From Pithys albifrons albifrons (lineage: Eukaryota; Chordata; Aves; Passeriformes; Thamnophilidae), in assembly GCF_047495875.1 (NCBI RefSeq), contig NC_092474.1, forward strand, positions 14,428,200 to 14,492,199: a DNA stretch of 64,000 bases, in the 5' to 3' direction. The position numbers were made by a program, and so were the translations under genes. Position 1 is the stretch's first letter, and each line of letters begins with the position of its first letter. Shown piece by piece: positions 45,536-57,535 of this stretch. The notes under the pieces are model-generated. The model saw only the letters and a program-made list of their open reading frames with translations, was not told where the DNA came from and ran no database searches.

Positions 45536-46659
45536 CAAATTCTACCTATGTATGTTCTTTGTCTTCTGGACAGGTGTGGGCTTTGGTTTGTGTTTGCTTT
45601 CATTTTGTTGTTTGTTTTTTTTTTCTTTTCATTTCTTATTTCTACACTTCCATTTACTTTCATTTTCTCTTTATTTCAAGGGATTCTCATCCTCCTAAAT
45701 CAAGATCCAGTGCTTTCATTTTTTTTCCAGGATGGAAAGGGAGAAAACCTCCAAGAATTTTGCTCTTCAGGTGGTTTCCAGACACATGTGGTGGGAGTGA
45801 TGTATGAGCTGAGTTATGAGCCTGTGTTTAACAGACAAGAATTTCTCTTCAGCCTGTGGCTGTGACTTGGATGTCCCATTGCTGTGCCCTGGGTCTGGCT
45901 GTGCTGGAGGTGACATGAGAGTCACCATAAGCAGCTGATTTTTGCTACTATCAAGAAATATGTTTATTTTCCAGCAGATAACCACCTTTCTCTTTTTCAC
46001 TTAAGTTTCCCTTCTAAACAAATCTTGTGCTTTTGATCTTGCAAAATGAAAAGTGGTTTATCTTCATTTTTGTGGCTCAGTTGACTGATAAACCCCAAAC
46101 TTCTGGGAATGTCTCCCAGTTGCCTCCTCAGTTCTGGAACGTTCCAGCCCTTGATCTTTGAGCTGCTCCCTCTCCTTACAGCACCCTCTTCTCCTTCAGT
46201 CACCTCTTCCAGCATCACCTTTGTTCCTGGGGAGTGATTAACGAGCACTCTGAGACTGAGCTGATAATTAGGGTGAACAAGTTGTAACCTAATGAATATC
46301 GTTGAAAAATGCAGAGGGGGCAAGAGCTGCTTATCTTACAAACTGAGTTGCTGCATCAGCTTTTTGAGAGTGGGCATTTCCAGGAGTGTGAAGTTTCTCT
46401 GCCTGGTTTCCCTCCCACCTTGCTCCCCTCTTCACATCTGCCTGCAAAGCACAGGAGGGACAAGGGTGGGTGGGGGCAGGTGTCAGACTGTGGCTAAAAT
46501 CCAGCTGAGTCCATGGAAAGATTGGCTGGTTTACAGAAGAGGTTTCGGGATGTTGTTGGTACTACAGAAGACACAAGCCAAAGACCAAAGGTCTTCTCCA
46601 GTCTCCTCCCTTGGGTCCCTCTGGAGGGAGCCATGTGGCACTCAGGTTTCACAAGTTTA
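45536..46659. other. Unique spacer, no gene seen
   Basis: T-rich at the start, otherwise ordinary. Frames up to 126 codons have no recognised domain. Confidence 0.45.
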
Positions 46660-46780
46660 CAGAATACTCTGAGCTGGAAGGGACCCACAAGGATCATCAA
46701 ATCCTACTCTAAAGTGAATACAGGGATCAAACCCACCACCTTGGTATTATTGGCACCATGTTCCAACCAGGAAAGTTAAT
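46660..46780 (-). mobile_element. tRNA-Ile-derived SINE (TguSINE1-like)
   Basis: Read on the minus strand: 'ggttggaacatggtgccaat', 'aataccaaggtggtgggttt' and 'gatccc' give the D-arm, anticodon arm and box B of tRNA-Ile. A CR1-like tail follows ('gatgatccttgtgggtccct', 'tccagctcagagtattctgt'). Unlike the interrupted copy at 20500 it keeps the anticodon region; its first 15-20 nt are diverged. Confidence 0.82.
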
Positions 46781-47024
46781 CAATGGATGTGTGATTTCTC
46801 CTCAGCCCCTCATCCATGTGGGTGTCTGACCCTCCCCAGCAGGGTCAGTTTTAATGCTGGTAGAGCCCTCCCATGGATTATGTTGAGTAGTGAAATTCTC
46901 CCTGGCTGGTGGTGCTCTGGCACATGAATAATTAACAGTGGTATTTATATATAGGCTTGGTTGACTGTAAAGTTACAGGAAGATGATTGGATAAATTAAT
47001 ATTTTGTATGTTACTCACCATGGT
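46781..47024. other. Short unique spacer
   Basis: No gene or repeat recognised. Confidence 0.45.
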
Positions 47025-47345
47025 CTGCAGCTCCTCCTGAGGGACAGCTCTGATCTCTTCTCTCTTGTGACCAGGGACAGCACCCAGGGAATGGCTGGAG
47101 CTGTGTCAGGGCAGGGTCAGGCTGGACCTCAGGAAAAGGCCCTTCCCCCAGAGGGTGGTGGGCACTGACCAGGCTCCCCAGGGCAGTGGGCACAGCCCCA
47201 AGGCTGCCAGAGCTCCAGGAGAGTTTGGACAATGCTCTGAGGGACAGGGTGGGATTATTGGGGTGTCTGTGCAGGGCCAGGAGTTGGACTGATGGTCCTT
47301 GGGGGTCCCTCCCAGCTCAGCATGTTCTGTAACTCTGTGAGTGTA
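47025..47345 (+). mobile_element. CR1 LINE, 3' fragment
   Basis: 'gctcctcctgagggacagct', 'cttcccccagagggtggtgg', 'cacagccccaaggctgccag', 'cccagctcagcatgttctgt'. Same subfamily as 40-835. Confidence 0.94.
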
Positions 47346-48929
47346 GTTTGAAAAGCCTCTCAAGGGTTCCTTCCTGTTGGAGGGACAGACCTGGCGTGGT
47401 CCTTGTAGCCACCCAACTCCTGATCACTCTGAGCATGGGGGAATTAAGAGAAAGGAAGCCCAGATGGGCCACCCCTGAATGCCACCAGCCTTTCCCAGGT
47501 CACTCAAGGAGCTTAAGCCTTGCTTGTCACTGTGACAAAATACAATAACTGGCAGTTCAATATAGGACAATGCAATTATGTGCCCTAATTTGAATGAATT
47601 AATATTCAGAATGCCCGGTAGGTGCAGTGCTGTGTGGCTTTCAAATGCAGGACCAGACTCTGATGGTGATTGCTCTGCCATGACTATGTGGAATATGGTT
47701 AAAGGAGAAACTTTCCTCCTTTGGGCTTCAGCTGTTCTTGACCTGGAAAGTAGCTGTGGAGGATCTTCTCTTCTGGAGGAACTTTCCACCCTGGGGCTGA
47801 TGGGCTCCGTGTGCTGCCCCTTCTCCTGAAGGGGCTCTGGACAGGGACAGAGCAGACCAATGTTCTCTGCCCCCACAGAGCTAACTGATGTTTAAAGGAA
47901 TCATTTCCATTTTAGCCATGGGATTTATTTTTGGTTAAGGCTCCTGAATAACTGAACAAAGAAAAGTCTACATGGTATTAACAAGAGTCTAAATGGAGGT
48001 ACCAATTCCTTTCATTATTGATAACAAAGTCATCTTCCCCAGAATAGCAAATGAGGCAAGATTGGCACTTTGAGCTGAGGCCCTGATTATTGTCTGTGGA
48101 ATCTATTACACTCTGTTATTTCTTCCAGATAAAACTTTAAGCCATCTTTCTTGAATGTAGACAGTTGGTAGTTACTCCTTCCACAGAACAATTGTACTGT
48201 ATTTTACCAACTCTTCCATTCTTGCCTATTCTAATATTTTGTTTTAATTAATACAGCACAGAACGCTCAGGAAGTCTGAAGCTCTTTAGCTGAGTGTTGG
48301 CCTTCAACAAATTGCTGGAAGAACTTAAAGTAATGAGTAAATTATTAAATAGCACTAAAGCAATTCATAATTCATCATTATTGATATTTATACCAATGGT
48401 TGCTGGTGAGGAAGGAGGTGGAAGAGGATGGTATTGGTCAGCCAGTTGGAAAAGTCCCTGCAGGACTGGGGAGGTGGGAGGAGTGAGTGGACCCAGCTGG
48501 AGAGCTGGAATGTGCTTTGGGATGACTGCAAATGCTTTGCTCCTGAAAGATTTAGAGGAAGGTCTACTTCATTAGGAGAGAAAAATGCAGGAGAGATAAA
48601 GTTACAGCTGCTGGAAACAGAAATTAGAGGGAGTCAAGAACAGTTTATGGGAAGGAGCTGGAATGAACAGAGAATGCAGGGAAACCTGTGGAGCTGAGGA
48701 AAGGAAAAACAGGTGAAGAGAAGACACTCTAGAAAGACTTGGCAAATATAACTTGCATTATTTTAGGGAATGTCAGGAAAATGGGAGGCCAGTGGGGAAA
48801 GAGCTGACACTTGTGGGGTGGAGAACTGAAGGGCAGTGGCAGAGGGTTTGGGCTTTGAGGCAGGACAGGATGGAATGGGCAGCAGTGATGGGCCAAATCC
48901 AGCTCCTTGTAGAGTTGTATGAACCATAA
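47346..48929. other. Unique spacer, no gene seen
   Basis: AT-rich in 47880-48400. No recognised repeat or exon. Confidence 0.45.
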
Positions 48930-49575
48930 AGCCCCTTCAACAAAACTTGTGCAGGTTGAGCCAGCAGTGCCCTGGAGCCAGGAGGGACATCCCTGCCCTG
49001 GGGGGCATCAGGCCCAGCATGGCCGGGCCAGGGAGGGGATTGTCCCACTCTGCTCTGCACTGGGGCAGCCTCACCTGCAATGGGGGGGGCAGTTTGGGGG
49101 GTCACAATGGAAGGGACAGATTGAGCCATTGCAGAGTGTCCAAAGGAGGGACACAGAGATGGGGAAGGGCCTGGAGGGGCAGAGTGTGAGGACACTGAGG
49201 GTACTTGGTGTGTTCAGCTGCAGAAGAGGACACCTCATTGTAGGTCCAACTTCCTCAGGAGGGGCAGAGGATGGGCAGGCACTGAGCTCTGCTCTGTGGG
49301 GACCAGGAACAGCACCCAGGGAATGGCCTGGAGTTGTGTCAGGGCAGGGTCAGGTTGGATCTCAGAAAAGGTTGTTCCCCCAGAGGGTGGTGGGCACTGA
49401 TCAGGCTCCCCGGGGCAGTGGGCACAGCCCCAAGGCTGCCAGAGCTCCAGGAGTGTTTGACTGATGCTCTGGGGCACAGGGTGTGACTCTTGGGATGGTC
49501 CTGTGCAGGGCCATGAGTTGGACTTGCTGATCCTTGTGGGTCCTTTCCAGCTCAGGATATCCTATGATTATGTCT
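48930..49575 (+). mobile_element. CR1 LINE, 3' fragment, about 645 bp
   Basis: 'ggagccaggagggacatccc' near 48975, 'gagggacacagagatgggga' near 49145, 'cccccagagggtggtgggca' near 49378 and the tail 'ttggacttgctgatccttgt', 'cctttccagctcaggatatc'. Among the longest CR1 remnants in the window. The 181-codon frame in it is not a gene. Confidence 0.93.
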
Positions 49576-51204
49576 ATCCCCACAAGCACCAGCTCCTTCT
49601 AATGCCACAGCAGGAAGCTCTTCCTGTTTTGGGGAAAAACTGGGCTAGTTCATGACAAGTGAACAGCACCAGTTGTGTTTCCTTCACAGCCTGCACAAGG
49701 TTTATTTTGCACCAGACCCCACATGGACACAGTTGTCCAGGTGAACACTTTCTGGATGCAGTTCTCTAGATTCCTATCTAATGCCAATATCTCCATATTT
49801 GTGTCCCTCCCACTGGTGGAACAGAACCATGGGATCCCTGGTGTTCTTTCTGCCCATCAGGTTTTTCCTTCTTCATCCAGGCTGCAGGAGGACACTTTCC
49901 ATATTGTGCCACTTACGTCCTTCCAGCCACGAGTTCCAAGAGACTCAGTGAAGTGATTTATATAAAAATACATAAAAATCTCTCCTTAGCAAGTTTGGTT
50001 TTGATTAGTTGTTTAATAACGTTTTTCTCATGGACAAATCCCCTTTTTGCTCATCCCACACCTCCATGAAATTCTACCATCAACCAATTTAGCCCTTGAT
50101 TCATTATGAGTATTTTTAGCTTTGTCACTAATAATTAATCCAATTTGGATTAGAGGGATTATAGATGGTCTCAGTCCTCACTTTCTAACACTTCATTCTT
50201 ACTCAGCACTTCCACTTTTATCCAGGATCATGAGCTACAGGAGGCAAATCAGGAAAGGCTCATTGGAAATGCTCATATATCATGATTTAGGAGGAGAATT
50301 GCTGCTCTTGATGCAGAATTAGGGACAGTGGGAAATTCTGGTTCGTGCATGACTAGGATGACATTTATTACAAAAAAATTACGCACACCCAAGGAGCAAA
50401 TGGTTGAATTTTATGTTCAGATGCCACAGAAAAAATTAGAAATAAGTAAAAAGAAGAAAGATGTGAACTTTTAGGAAAGCTTTATGGGTCACGTTATCAA
50501 AAGTTACATTTCAGAACAGCTGAATGGATGTTTCAGAGCTCTGATCCCAAATATGCACTTTAACTCTGAACTACTGCTTCTCTTAAATCATAACCTATTT
50601 AATAACATTTGTGTGACTTCCTTCTCCTCCTCCAGGGCCTGTGCAAACCTCCCTAACATGAACAAACTGTGCCACAGGAGGCTTTGCTGGTCGTGCTCTG
50701 CTTTCCCTCCACCTGCCTCAGCAGTTTGTTGCTCCTCAGCACTTCCAGTGATTCACATGGGCAAGTTCTGGGGCCACTGCTCTGCCCTGCAGCTGCTGGG
50801 GTGCAATGGCAGGACAGGATTCCACAGGGATTTTGTCAGGAGGGAGCAGCCCAGATGAAACTGGTCTCACTGGACTCCCCAGCTGGGCTGACTGTGCTGC
50901 CTGAGCTCCCTGGGGATATACCTTGAGGAAGATGCCAATACCTGCACAAACGGTGGAGAAGGAGCAAATAGGTGAGTGACAAAGTTCTCCACTGCTCAGC
51001 CCTTCCTTGTCCTTGGTTGAACCCAGGTGAGCATCTTTCTGGTGGACTTGCCAGGGAATTTCCTATGGTGGCAACTTTAGACCTACAAGAGGCCTCTCAG
51101 CCCATAAAACATAAATTACAAATCAACTTGCAGCAACCTAAGCCAAGCAGGACCCAAAAATCTTTGAGAAAGCCCTGACGTGGTCTAAGGAGTGGCTTGA
51201 TCTG
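49576..51204. other. Unique spacer, no gene seen
   Basis: No recognised repeat. 124-codon + frame (50484-50858) lacks any domain I recognise. Confidence 0.45.
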
Positions 51205-51416
51205 GGAGCCAGATGGTGCCACAGGAGGGTGGCATTGGCACAGGCAGCCCAGGGCAGGGGTGGAGTCCCCATCCCTGGAAAGGTTCCCAAAACCTGTGGA
51301 TGTGGCACTTGGGGACACGGGTTAGTGTGAACAGAGTGGTGCTGGCCTGACAGTTGGACCTGATGATCTCAGAGGGCTTTTTCAGCCTTAAACATTCTGT
51401 GATTCTGTGAGTCCAA
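51205..51416 (+). mobile_element. CR1 LINE, 3' fragment
   Basis: 'gtggagtccccatccctgga', 'ggatgtggcacttggggaca', 'cagttggacctgatgatctc' and the tail 'aacattctgtgattctgtga'. Confidence 0.93.
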
Positions 51417-53993
51417 GTTATAACTCATGAAAAGGCTTATTCTGCCAAACACTCCCACTGGAGTGAGGTGTGCAAAGCCCAGCCCTGCCCATGTCCCTGC
51501 ACACCCCTGGGTTCTGTCTCAGCTCCTGCACTGCCAAGCTGAGAGGGCCACAAAACTGTCCATGGAAATAAAACCATAAACCCCCCTGGAAAGTGGACTG
51601 GCACACTGGAGTTAAAACTTGCTGCATTTATTTAATTTTTCAATTCTGGAGAATTGAAGCTCTGCACTGAATCAATTAGAACAAGCCCCAGGCAAACCTG
51701 AAGGTTGATTGATGAGGGACCAGCTTTGTCTGCTTGGATCATCCTTGGGCGTTGGGAATGGCTGGGAAGTTTGTTTCCAAAGCAGGAGCAGGGCAGATGT
51801 GCCACTGTGTCTTCCTCATTACCTTTCCTGACCAATCCAAGTGACTCATCCTGGATGTTATTTCCATTCCAGTGGTGAGACTGCAAAGGTTTGCACACAC
51901 ACAAACAGGAGAATTTTCTGCCTGCCCCAAACATCCATTTATTGCTCCAGAAAGCTGGAAACAATGATGTATGGCTGTTTTTCCATTCTCACTTGGCATG
52001 GGTCCTCTCTCATCACTGGTGTTAAAAACCATGGAAAACTTGTGTATTCCTGTCCAAACCAGTCTGCTGTCCCTTCTAAAAGTGTTGCTTTCCCTCCTTC
52101 AATTATTCACCATGATCCATATTGAGAAGGCAGTTTCCAACAGCCCATTGCCAAGTGCCAATAGGGATTTGAGTGTGGGTGCCCAGGGCATAAATGAACC
52201 AAATGGCAGGACCTTCTGCAATTCCAGGATGGTGGAAAGAAGACCCATCAGATGGCAAATGGGTCACTGGTGGAAACCCCTTCCAAGGTCACAGTGCCTC
52301 AGCCTGGATGAAAAATTTGGAGGAAAAATGAACTTGTGGAGAAGTCCCAAAGACCCATCACCTCCCTTGTCCCCTCATGACCCAGCACATTTTATGGCCA
52401 CGTCTACTCGGAGCTCCATCCAGCCATAAATCATGTGCAGCAGCACATTTGTAGCACCATATTCCTGGAGTCCAGCGTGAGTTAATGTGTGCTGGCACCA
52501 AGACCACAGTCAGAACATTATTAAACCACTTCAGCAGAGTCTGGGATGTCAGGAGAGCCAAGAGCAGACTCATCTTAGCAAAATGTCCTCATTGCAGGGT
52601 CGAGTCACATCCACTCCTGGAATTAAAACACTCCAAGGCTTCAGTGTCTGCATGACTCAATTAACCAAACCCCAATGCCTGCAGAGATGTTGGTGACAAA
52701 TCACCACCAACCAAGTCACAAGGCTCCCCCAGCAAAGAACCTTCCATAAAACATTTCCTGTTCATTTTTGACATTCCCAGAGAGCTTCATTCCTACCAAC
52801 AGGCTTTAACTTGGCCAAAAAGCAGTGTCCTTTTCTATGGATTCTGCAGAGTGTCTGCAAGAGACCAGAATTACACCTTTGCAAATAACCAGTTTGGGCT
52901 GAAAATCAGAAGGGGTGTAGAGATGCTCAAAGCAAAGCTGTAATTTTCATCTTTTCAGCCATGAGAAAGCAAAATATTCAGCCTGAGGAAAGGTTGAATG
53001 ATATCTTCATGTAAGAAGAAACAGAAAAATTGCAAGAATTTAAAGATAAGGTTTTGGAACAAGAGTTAAGCACATTAACCTGTATCTATGCAGGGAATCC
53101 AGCTGAAAATAACTTTATATTGCTGTACTTCTGGAAGAATATTCTTTTTACACATTTTTACAGTGGGAAATGGCTTTGAAACTGGTAGTAAAGCAGAAGG
53201 ATGTTTCATTTTCTTCCATTTGCTTTTCCTCTTTTTTATCTTTAAGAACTCTGGGGGTTTTTTTGAGAGGGGTGTGGAGCACAATAAAAATCCCTCAGTT
53301 TCCAAGTAGCTGAACCAATACTTTAAATAATATGTACAGAAACCACATTTCTGATGAAAACTAATATGTCAATAAATCAGTGCAGCCAAACTGAGCAAAG
53401 TTGGGCTGTTTCCAGGGCTATCTTCATGCTTTTTGCTTTAACCTTTTCAGCTTAGACCCTTTTGCCAGGACGTGGCTGACACACACTGACATCCTTCGAA
53501 GGTGGAAGAAGCAGCAGCTCTTCCTAAGGTCTCTCTAACCTGCCTGGAACTGGTGTGGAGCCCTGGAAAAAAAGGGCAGAGTGGCAGGAGCCAAAACTAT
53601 TTGCAGCCCCTTTTTGCTCTTGTTCTGCCTCATTTTGTTACTGCTTTAAGGAGATCCTGTTGCCATTCTCTGTTTCTTTAGAACTTGCCTTTGGTTCTAA
53701 ACTGCCTCACTCCTTCTAGGGGATGTCTTTGGTAGGAAAATGTGAATAAGAAACTTTTCCCATATGAGAGCAGCCAACAGGTCACATCTGGATGTGTGTC
53801 AAGACTTTCCTTCACCTTTTGCGCTCCAGCCAAGCTGCCTCACTGGGGCATCCTTCTCCACTGACCTCCATGGGGCTGCTCCACCCCACTGCTATCCCAC
53901 ACCCAACAGGGAATGTGCAAGTGGTTTGGATGGACCATGACTGAAATGTTCTGACCAGTAGATTTTATCTTCTGCCTCCCAGAAGAGGAACAG
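51417..53993. other. Unique spacer, no gene seen
   Basis: About 2.6 kb without recognised repeats. Frames up to 152 codons show no domain. Ends in aacag, the left flank of LTR-C2. Confidence 0.45.
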
Positions 53994-55824
53994 TGTTGTA
54001 GTTTGGGATTATTATGTAAATTCTCTCCCCTGCCACTAACTGCCCCTGCCAGCAGTTAACAAAAGAAGTAGTTACTGCTGATCACTTGGATGGGGGCAGG
54101 TTTGTCTCTTTTTTTGGGGGGGAACATCTTTTTTTTTCTTAACTTGGTGGAAGGCAGGAGCGGTGGCTGCCGAGGAGAGAAGTGGCTCTGCTGGCACTGC
54201 TGGGGCTTCTGGCTGAGCTGCTGCTTTTCTCCTCGCCGTGGCTGTTTCTCCCGGTTCCTGCATCTGGGATCCCGGCCTCTGTTCCAGCCTGACCACCGCC
54301 CGCATTGACCACCGCCTGCATTGACCACCGCCTGCACTGACCACCGCCTGCACTGACCACCGCCCGCACTGACCACCGCCCGCACTGACCACCGCCCGCA
54401 CTGACCACTGCCTGCGCCGTCACAGCCTGCACTGACCACCGCCCGCACTGACCACCACCTGCACTGACCACCGCCTGCACTGACCACCGCCCGCACTGAC
54501 CACCGCCTGCACTGACCACCGCCCGCACTGACCACCGCCCGCACTGACCACCGCCCGCATTGACCACCGCCCGCACTGACCACCGCCCGCACTGACCACT
54601 GCCTGCACCGTCACAGCCTGCACTGACCACCGCCCGCACTGACCACCGCCTGCACTGACCACCACCTGCACTGACCACCGCCCGCACCGTCACAGCCTGC
54701 ACTGACCACCGCCCGCACTGACCACCGCCTGCACTGACCACCGCCTGCACTGACCACCGCCCGCACTGACCACCTCCTGCACTGACCACCGCCTGCACTG
54801 ACCACCGCCCGCACTGACCACCGCCTGCACTGACCACCGCCCGCACTGACCACCGCCTGCACTGACCACCGCCCGCACTGACCACCGCCTGCACCGTCAC
54901 CGCCCGCACTGACCACCGCCCACACTGACCACCGCCCGCACTGACCACCGCCCGCATTGACCACCGCCTGCACTGACCACCACCCGCACTGACCACCGCC
55001 CGCACTGACCACCGCCTGCACTGACCACTGCCTGCACCGTCACAGCCTGCACTGACCACCGCCTGCACTGACCACCGCCTGCACTGACCACCGCCCGCAC
55101 TGACCACCGCCTGCACTGACCACCGCCCGCACTGACCACCGCCTGCACTGACCACCGCCTGCACTGACCACCGCCCGCACTGACCACAGCCTGCACTGAC
55201 CACCGCCCGCACTGACCACAGCCTGCACTGACCACCGCCTGCACTGTCACAGCCTGCACTGACCACCGCCCGCACTGACCACCGCCTGCACTGACCACCG
55301 CCTGCACTGACCACCGCCTGCACTGACCACCGCCTGCACCGTCACACCTGCCCGCCCCGGCTGGGGCAGTGACCCAGGAGAGAGAGAGGTTTACAGCTGC
55401 TTTTGTAGGACACGTGGTGGTTCCCCATTTTCAGCTTTCTTTTTCCTTCATCTGGGACAAGAGACACAGAGTTCATCTGGGAGCTCACCACTCGTCTGTC
55501 TCACTGGAGAGGGACTGGGAACTACTGGGAACTCACTCAGCAGCCAGCCGGGCTGTGACACTGACACTGCTTGAGTATAACTTTCCTCCTGGAGGAAAAC
55601 CTGCTGGGTTTTGTTGTTGTTTGTTTTTTTTTCTTTCTCTTGTGGTGTTGGGGAAGCGGTTTGCACTAGTCTGTTTATATATAGCAGTTAAGAACAGTTA
55701 TCCTTCTTCTATTAAAATCTTTTTTTTTCTTAAATTTGATAAAGAGTGGCGTGATTATTGTGGAGAAGGCCCCTCCCCCGCTTGTGGGTAAACATTTTGG
55801 GTTTTTTCCCCTCAAACCAAGACA
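53994..55824 (+). mobile_element. Solo LTR, family LTR-C (copy C2), expanded by an internal minisatellite
   Basis: Starts 'tgttgtagtttgggattatt', ends 'ctcaaaccaagaca'. Flanks are aacag / agcag, a TSD with one mismatch. It is colinear with LTR-C1: 'gccactaactgcccctgcca' early, 'gacacgtggtggttccccat' in the middle, and 'ttaagaacagttatccttct' late. About 1.06 kb of 16-bp tandem repeat sits at the point where C1 has one related motif. Without the array the LTR would be about 770 bp. Confidence 0.92.
54291..55348. repeat. 16-bp minisatellite, about 66 units, inside LTR-C2
   Basis: Unit consensus gcactgaccaccgccY, where Y alternates c/t. Seven 15-bp variants (gcaccgtcacagcct type) occur at 54419, 54610, 54689, 54896, 55039, 55246 and 55341 (position of the g in 'gtcac'). 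All gaps equal 16n+15. The minus strand is G-rich with GG-C-GG-T-GG in nearly every unit. Since 16 is not a multiple of three and units lack stops, all minus frames stay open, producing a 394-codon frame with a 16-residue period. Confidence 0.97.
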
Positions 55825-56404
55825 AGCAGCTTCTGAATGTTTTGCAGGAGACATGAGTAGACCTGCTGGGACAGGAGTAACCCAGGTGCCCATTTTTTGA
55901 TCCTGCCCCCATCCAAGGCCCCCTTGTGTTCCCTGCCTGTATCTCAGCACCTCCCAATTCCTGTGGGCAGGGCACTTGCTTCACTCACCCCATCAGACAG
56001 GCCAAGACATCCTTATTCCCAGCACTGTCAGTCACCACTGACTGTCCCTGGAGGTCTAAGCCAAGAGGTTGGGTTTTCCTGGAGAAAACTGGACAGACCT
56101 GAGCTCAGAACCGAACCTGGCAATGCCTGATGGGCTGCAGCTCCTCTGGCCTAGTTCTTGTCACTTTGAAAAGCAGGAAGAGTTGGTGAGGAAGTGTGGG
56201 AATATTCCTGGCTTGCTCAGAAGAAAAATTTCTTTTCCTATGTCTTGGATGGAAGAAGGAAACCAGGGAGCCCATTAGTCCCTCTTGCTCCAGTCCCTGA
56301 TTGTCCCTGTGAGCTCCTCCAGCCTTGACCCTCCCATCCCTGCAACCTGGTACCCCCCAGCTCCATGGCATGCTGGCATGGCCATTCCCTTACTGCTGCA
56401 CATC
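55825..56404. other. Unique spacer
   Basis: No gene or repeat recognised. Confidence 0.45.
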
Positions 56405-56562
56405 CATGGGAGTGCCCAGGGGAGCAGTGGGATCACCATCCCTGGAAGTGTTCAAAAACCACATAGATGTGGTGCCTGGGGACACAGTTCAGTGGTGACT
56501 TGGCAAGTGCTGGGGAATGGTTGGACTCAGAGGGTTTTTCCAACCTTACGGATTCCATGATT
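56405..56562 (+). mobile_element. CR1 LINE, 3' end (tail-to-tail pair, left)
   Basis: 'caccatccctggaagtgttc', 'agatgtggtgcctggggaca', 'tttttccaaccttacggatt', ending 'ccatgattc' directly against a reversed CR1. Confidence 0.9.
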
Positions 56563-56842
56563 CAAGGATTCTTTGGGTGGAAGGGGACCTTAAAGCCCAT
56601 CAGGTCCCACCACCCGCCATGGGCAGGGACACCTTCCACTAGTCCACATTGCTCCAAGCCCTGTCCAACCTGGCCTTGAACACTTCTGGGGAAGGGGCAG
56701 CCACAGCTTCTCTGCCCAACTATGCCCAAAGAGGCCTCACCACCCTCACAGGGAAGAATTTCCTCCCAATATCTAAACTAAATTTACCCTCCTTCAGCTT
56801 AAAACCCTTCTCCTTGTCCTGTGTGTGCCTGTGCATCACCCT
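56563..56842 (-). mobile_element. CR1 LINE, 3' fragment (tail-to-tail pair, right)
   Basis: Starts at its own tail ('aaggattctttgggtggaag'), then 'gccatgggcagggacacctt', 'gctccaagccctgtccaacc', 'cagccacagcttctctgccc', 'ttaaaacccttctccttgtc'. Confidence 0.93.
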
Positions 56843-57535
56843 ACACTGCCCACTGACATTTGCACAACACAACACTTCGTTTCCCACTTTGACACTTTGT
56901 TTATCAAGGCAAGAAACCAGAAGATAAAGACTTTCCAGCAACAGCCTGGAATTCTTATGGGGTTACCTCTGGAGCAAGTTTTAACTCCCTCCCTCCTCGC
57001 ATCATCCAGTCAATATTTGAGTTGATAATAAAAATCTATTTTCTTTTCAGCTTCCCTGACTCTGCTCCACTCAAGAACAACATGTGCCTTGTGTTTCCTT
57101 AGCTTTGCTTATCAGATCTGCAGCCAAAATGAATGGCCAAATCTCTTACAAACAGAGAAATTAAATGAAAGCAACACCAGTGCCAAGTTCTTTGCAAACA
57201 GAGAAGTGAAATGAAAAATGCCAGTCGCTGCAGATTCACCCAGCACATTGAATTATTATCTGTCATGGCCTGTTCTTGCATTTGTCCTTTCCCTGGGGTT
57301 GATAAATAAGACTTCCCACAAGTTCTGAGCTGTATCAGGAGTTGCGTGGCAGATCCTGTTCATAAATCTCGGGGGTTATCTCTCTGCCTTGCCTGGCAGC
57401 CCAATAGCTCCAAAGTCTTGCAGCTTCCAATGTCTTGCTTTTTTTAACACACAACTTTGAAATCTTTCTTTCCTTGAACCACAGGCCCAAAGGCCAGGCT
57501 GGTACAGCTGTGGCTGCAAGTCCTGGTTTTTGAGG
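56843..57535. other. Unique spacer, no gene seen
   Basis: AT-rich, with a loosely repeated 'caaacagagaa' pair (57150, 57195). No recognised exon. Confidence 0.45.

Noticed and set aside
54139..55323. 394-codon minus frame as a repeat protein gene
   Set aside because: All minus frames are open because the 16-bp unit lacks stops; it lies inside a solo LTR.
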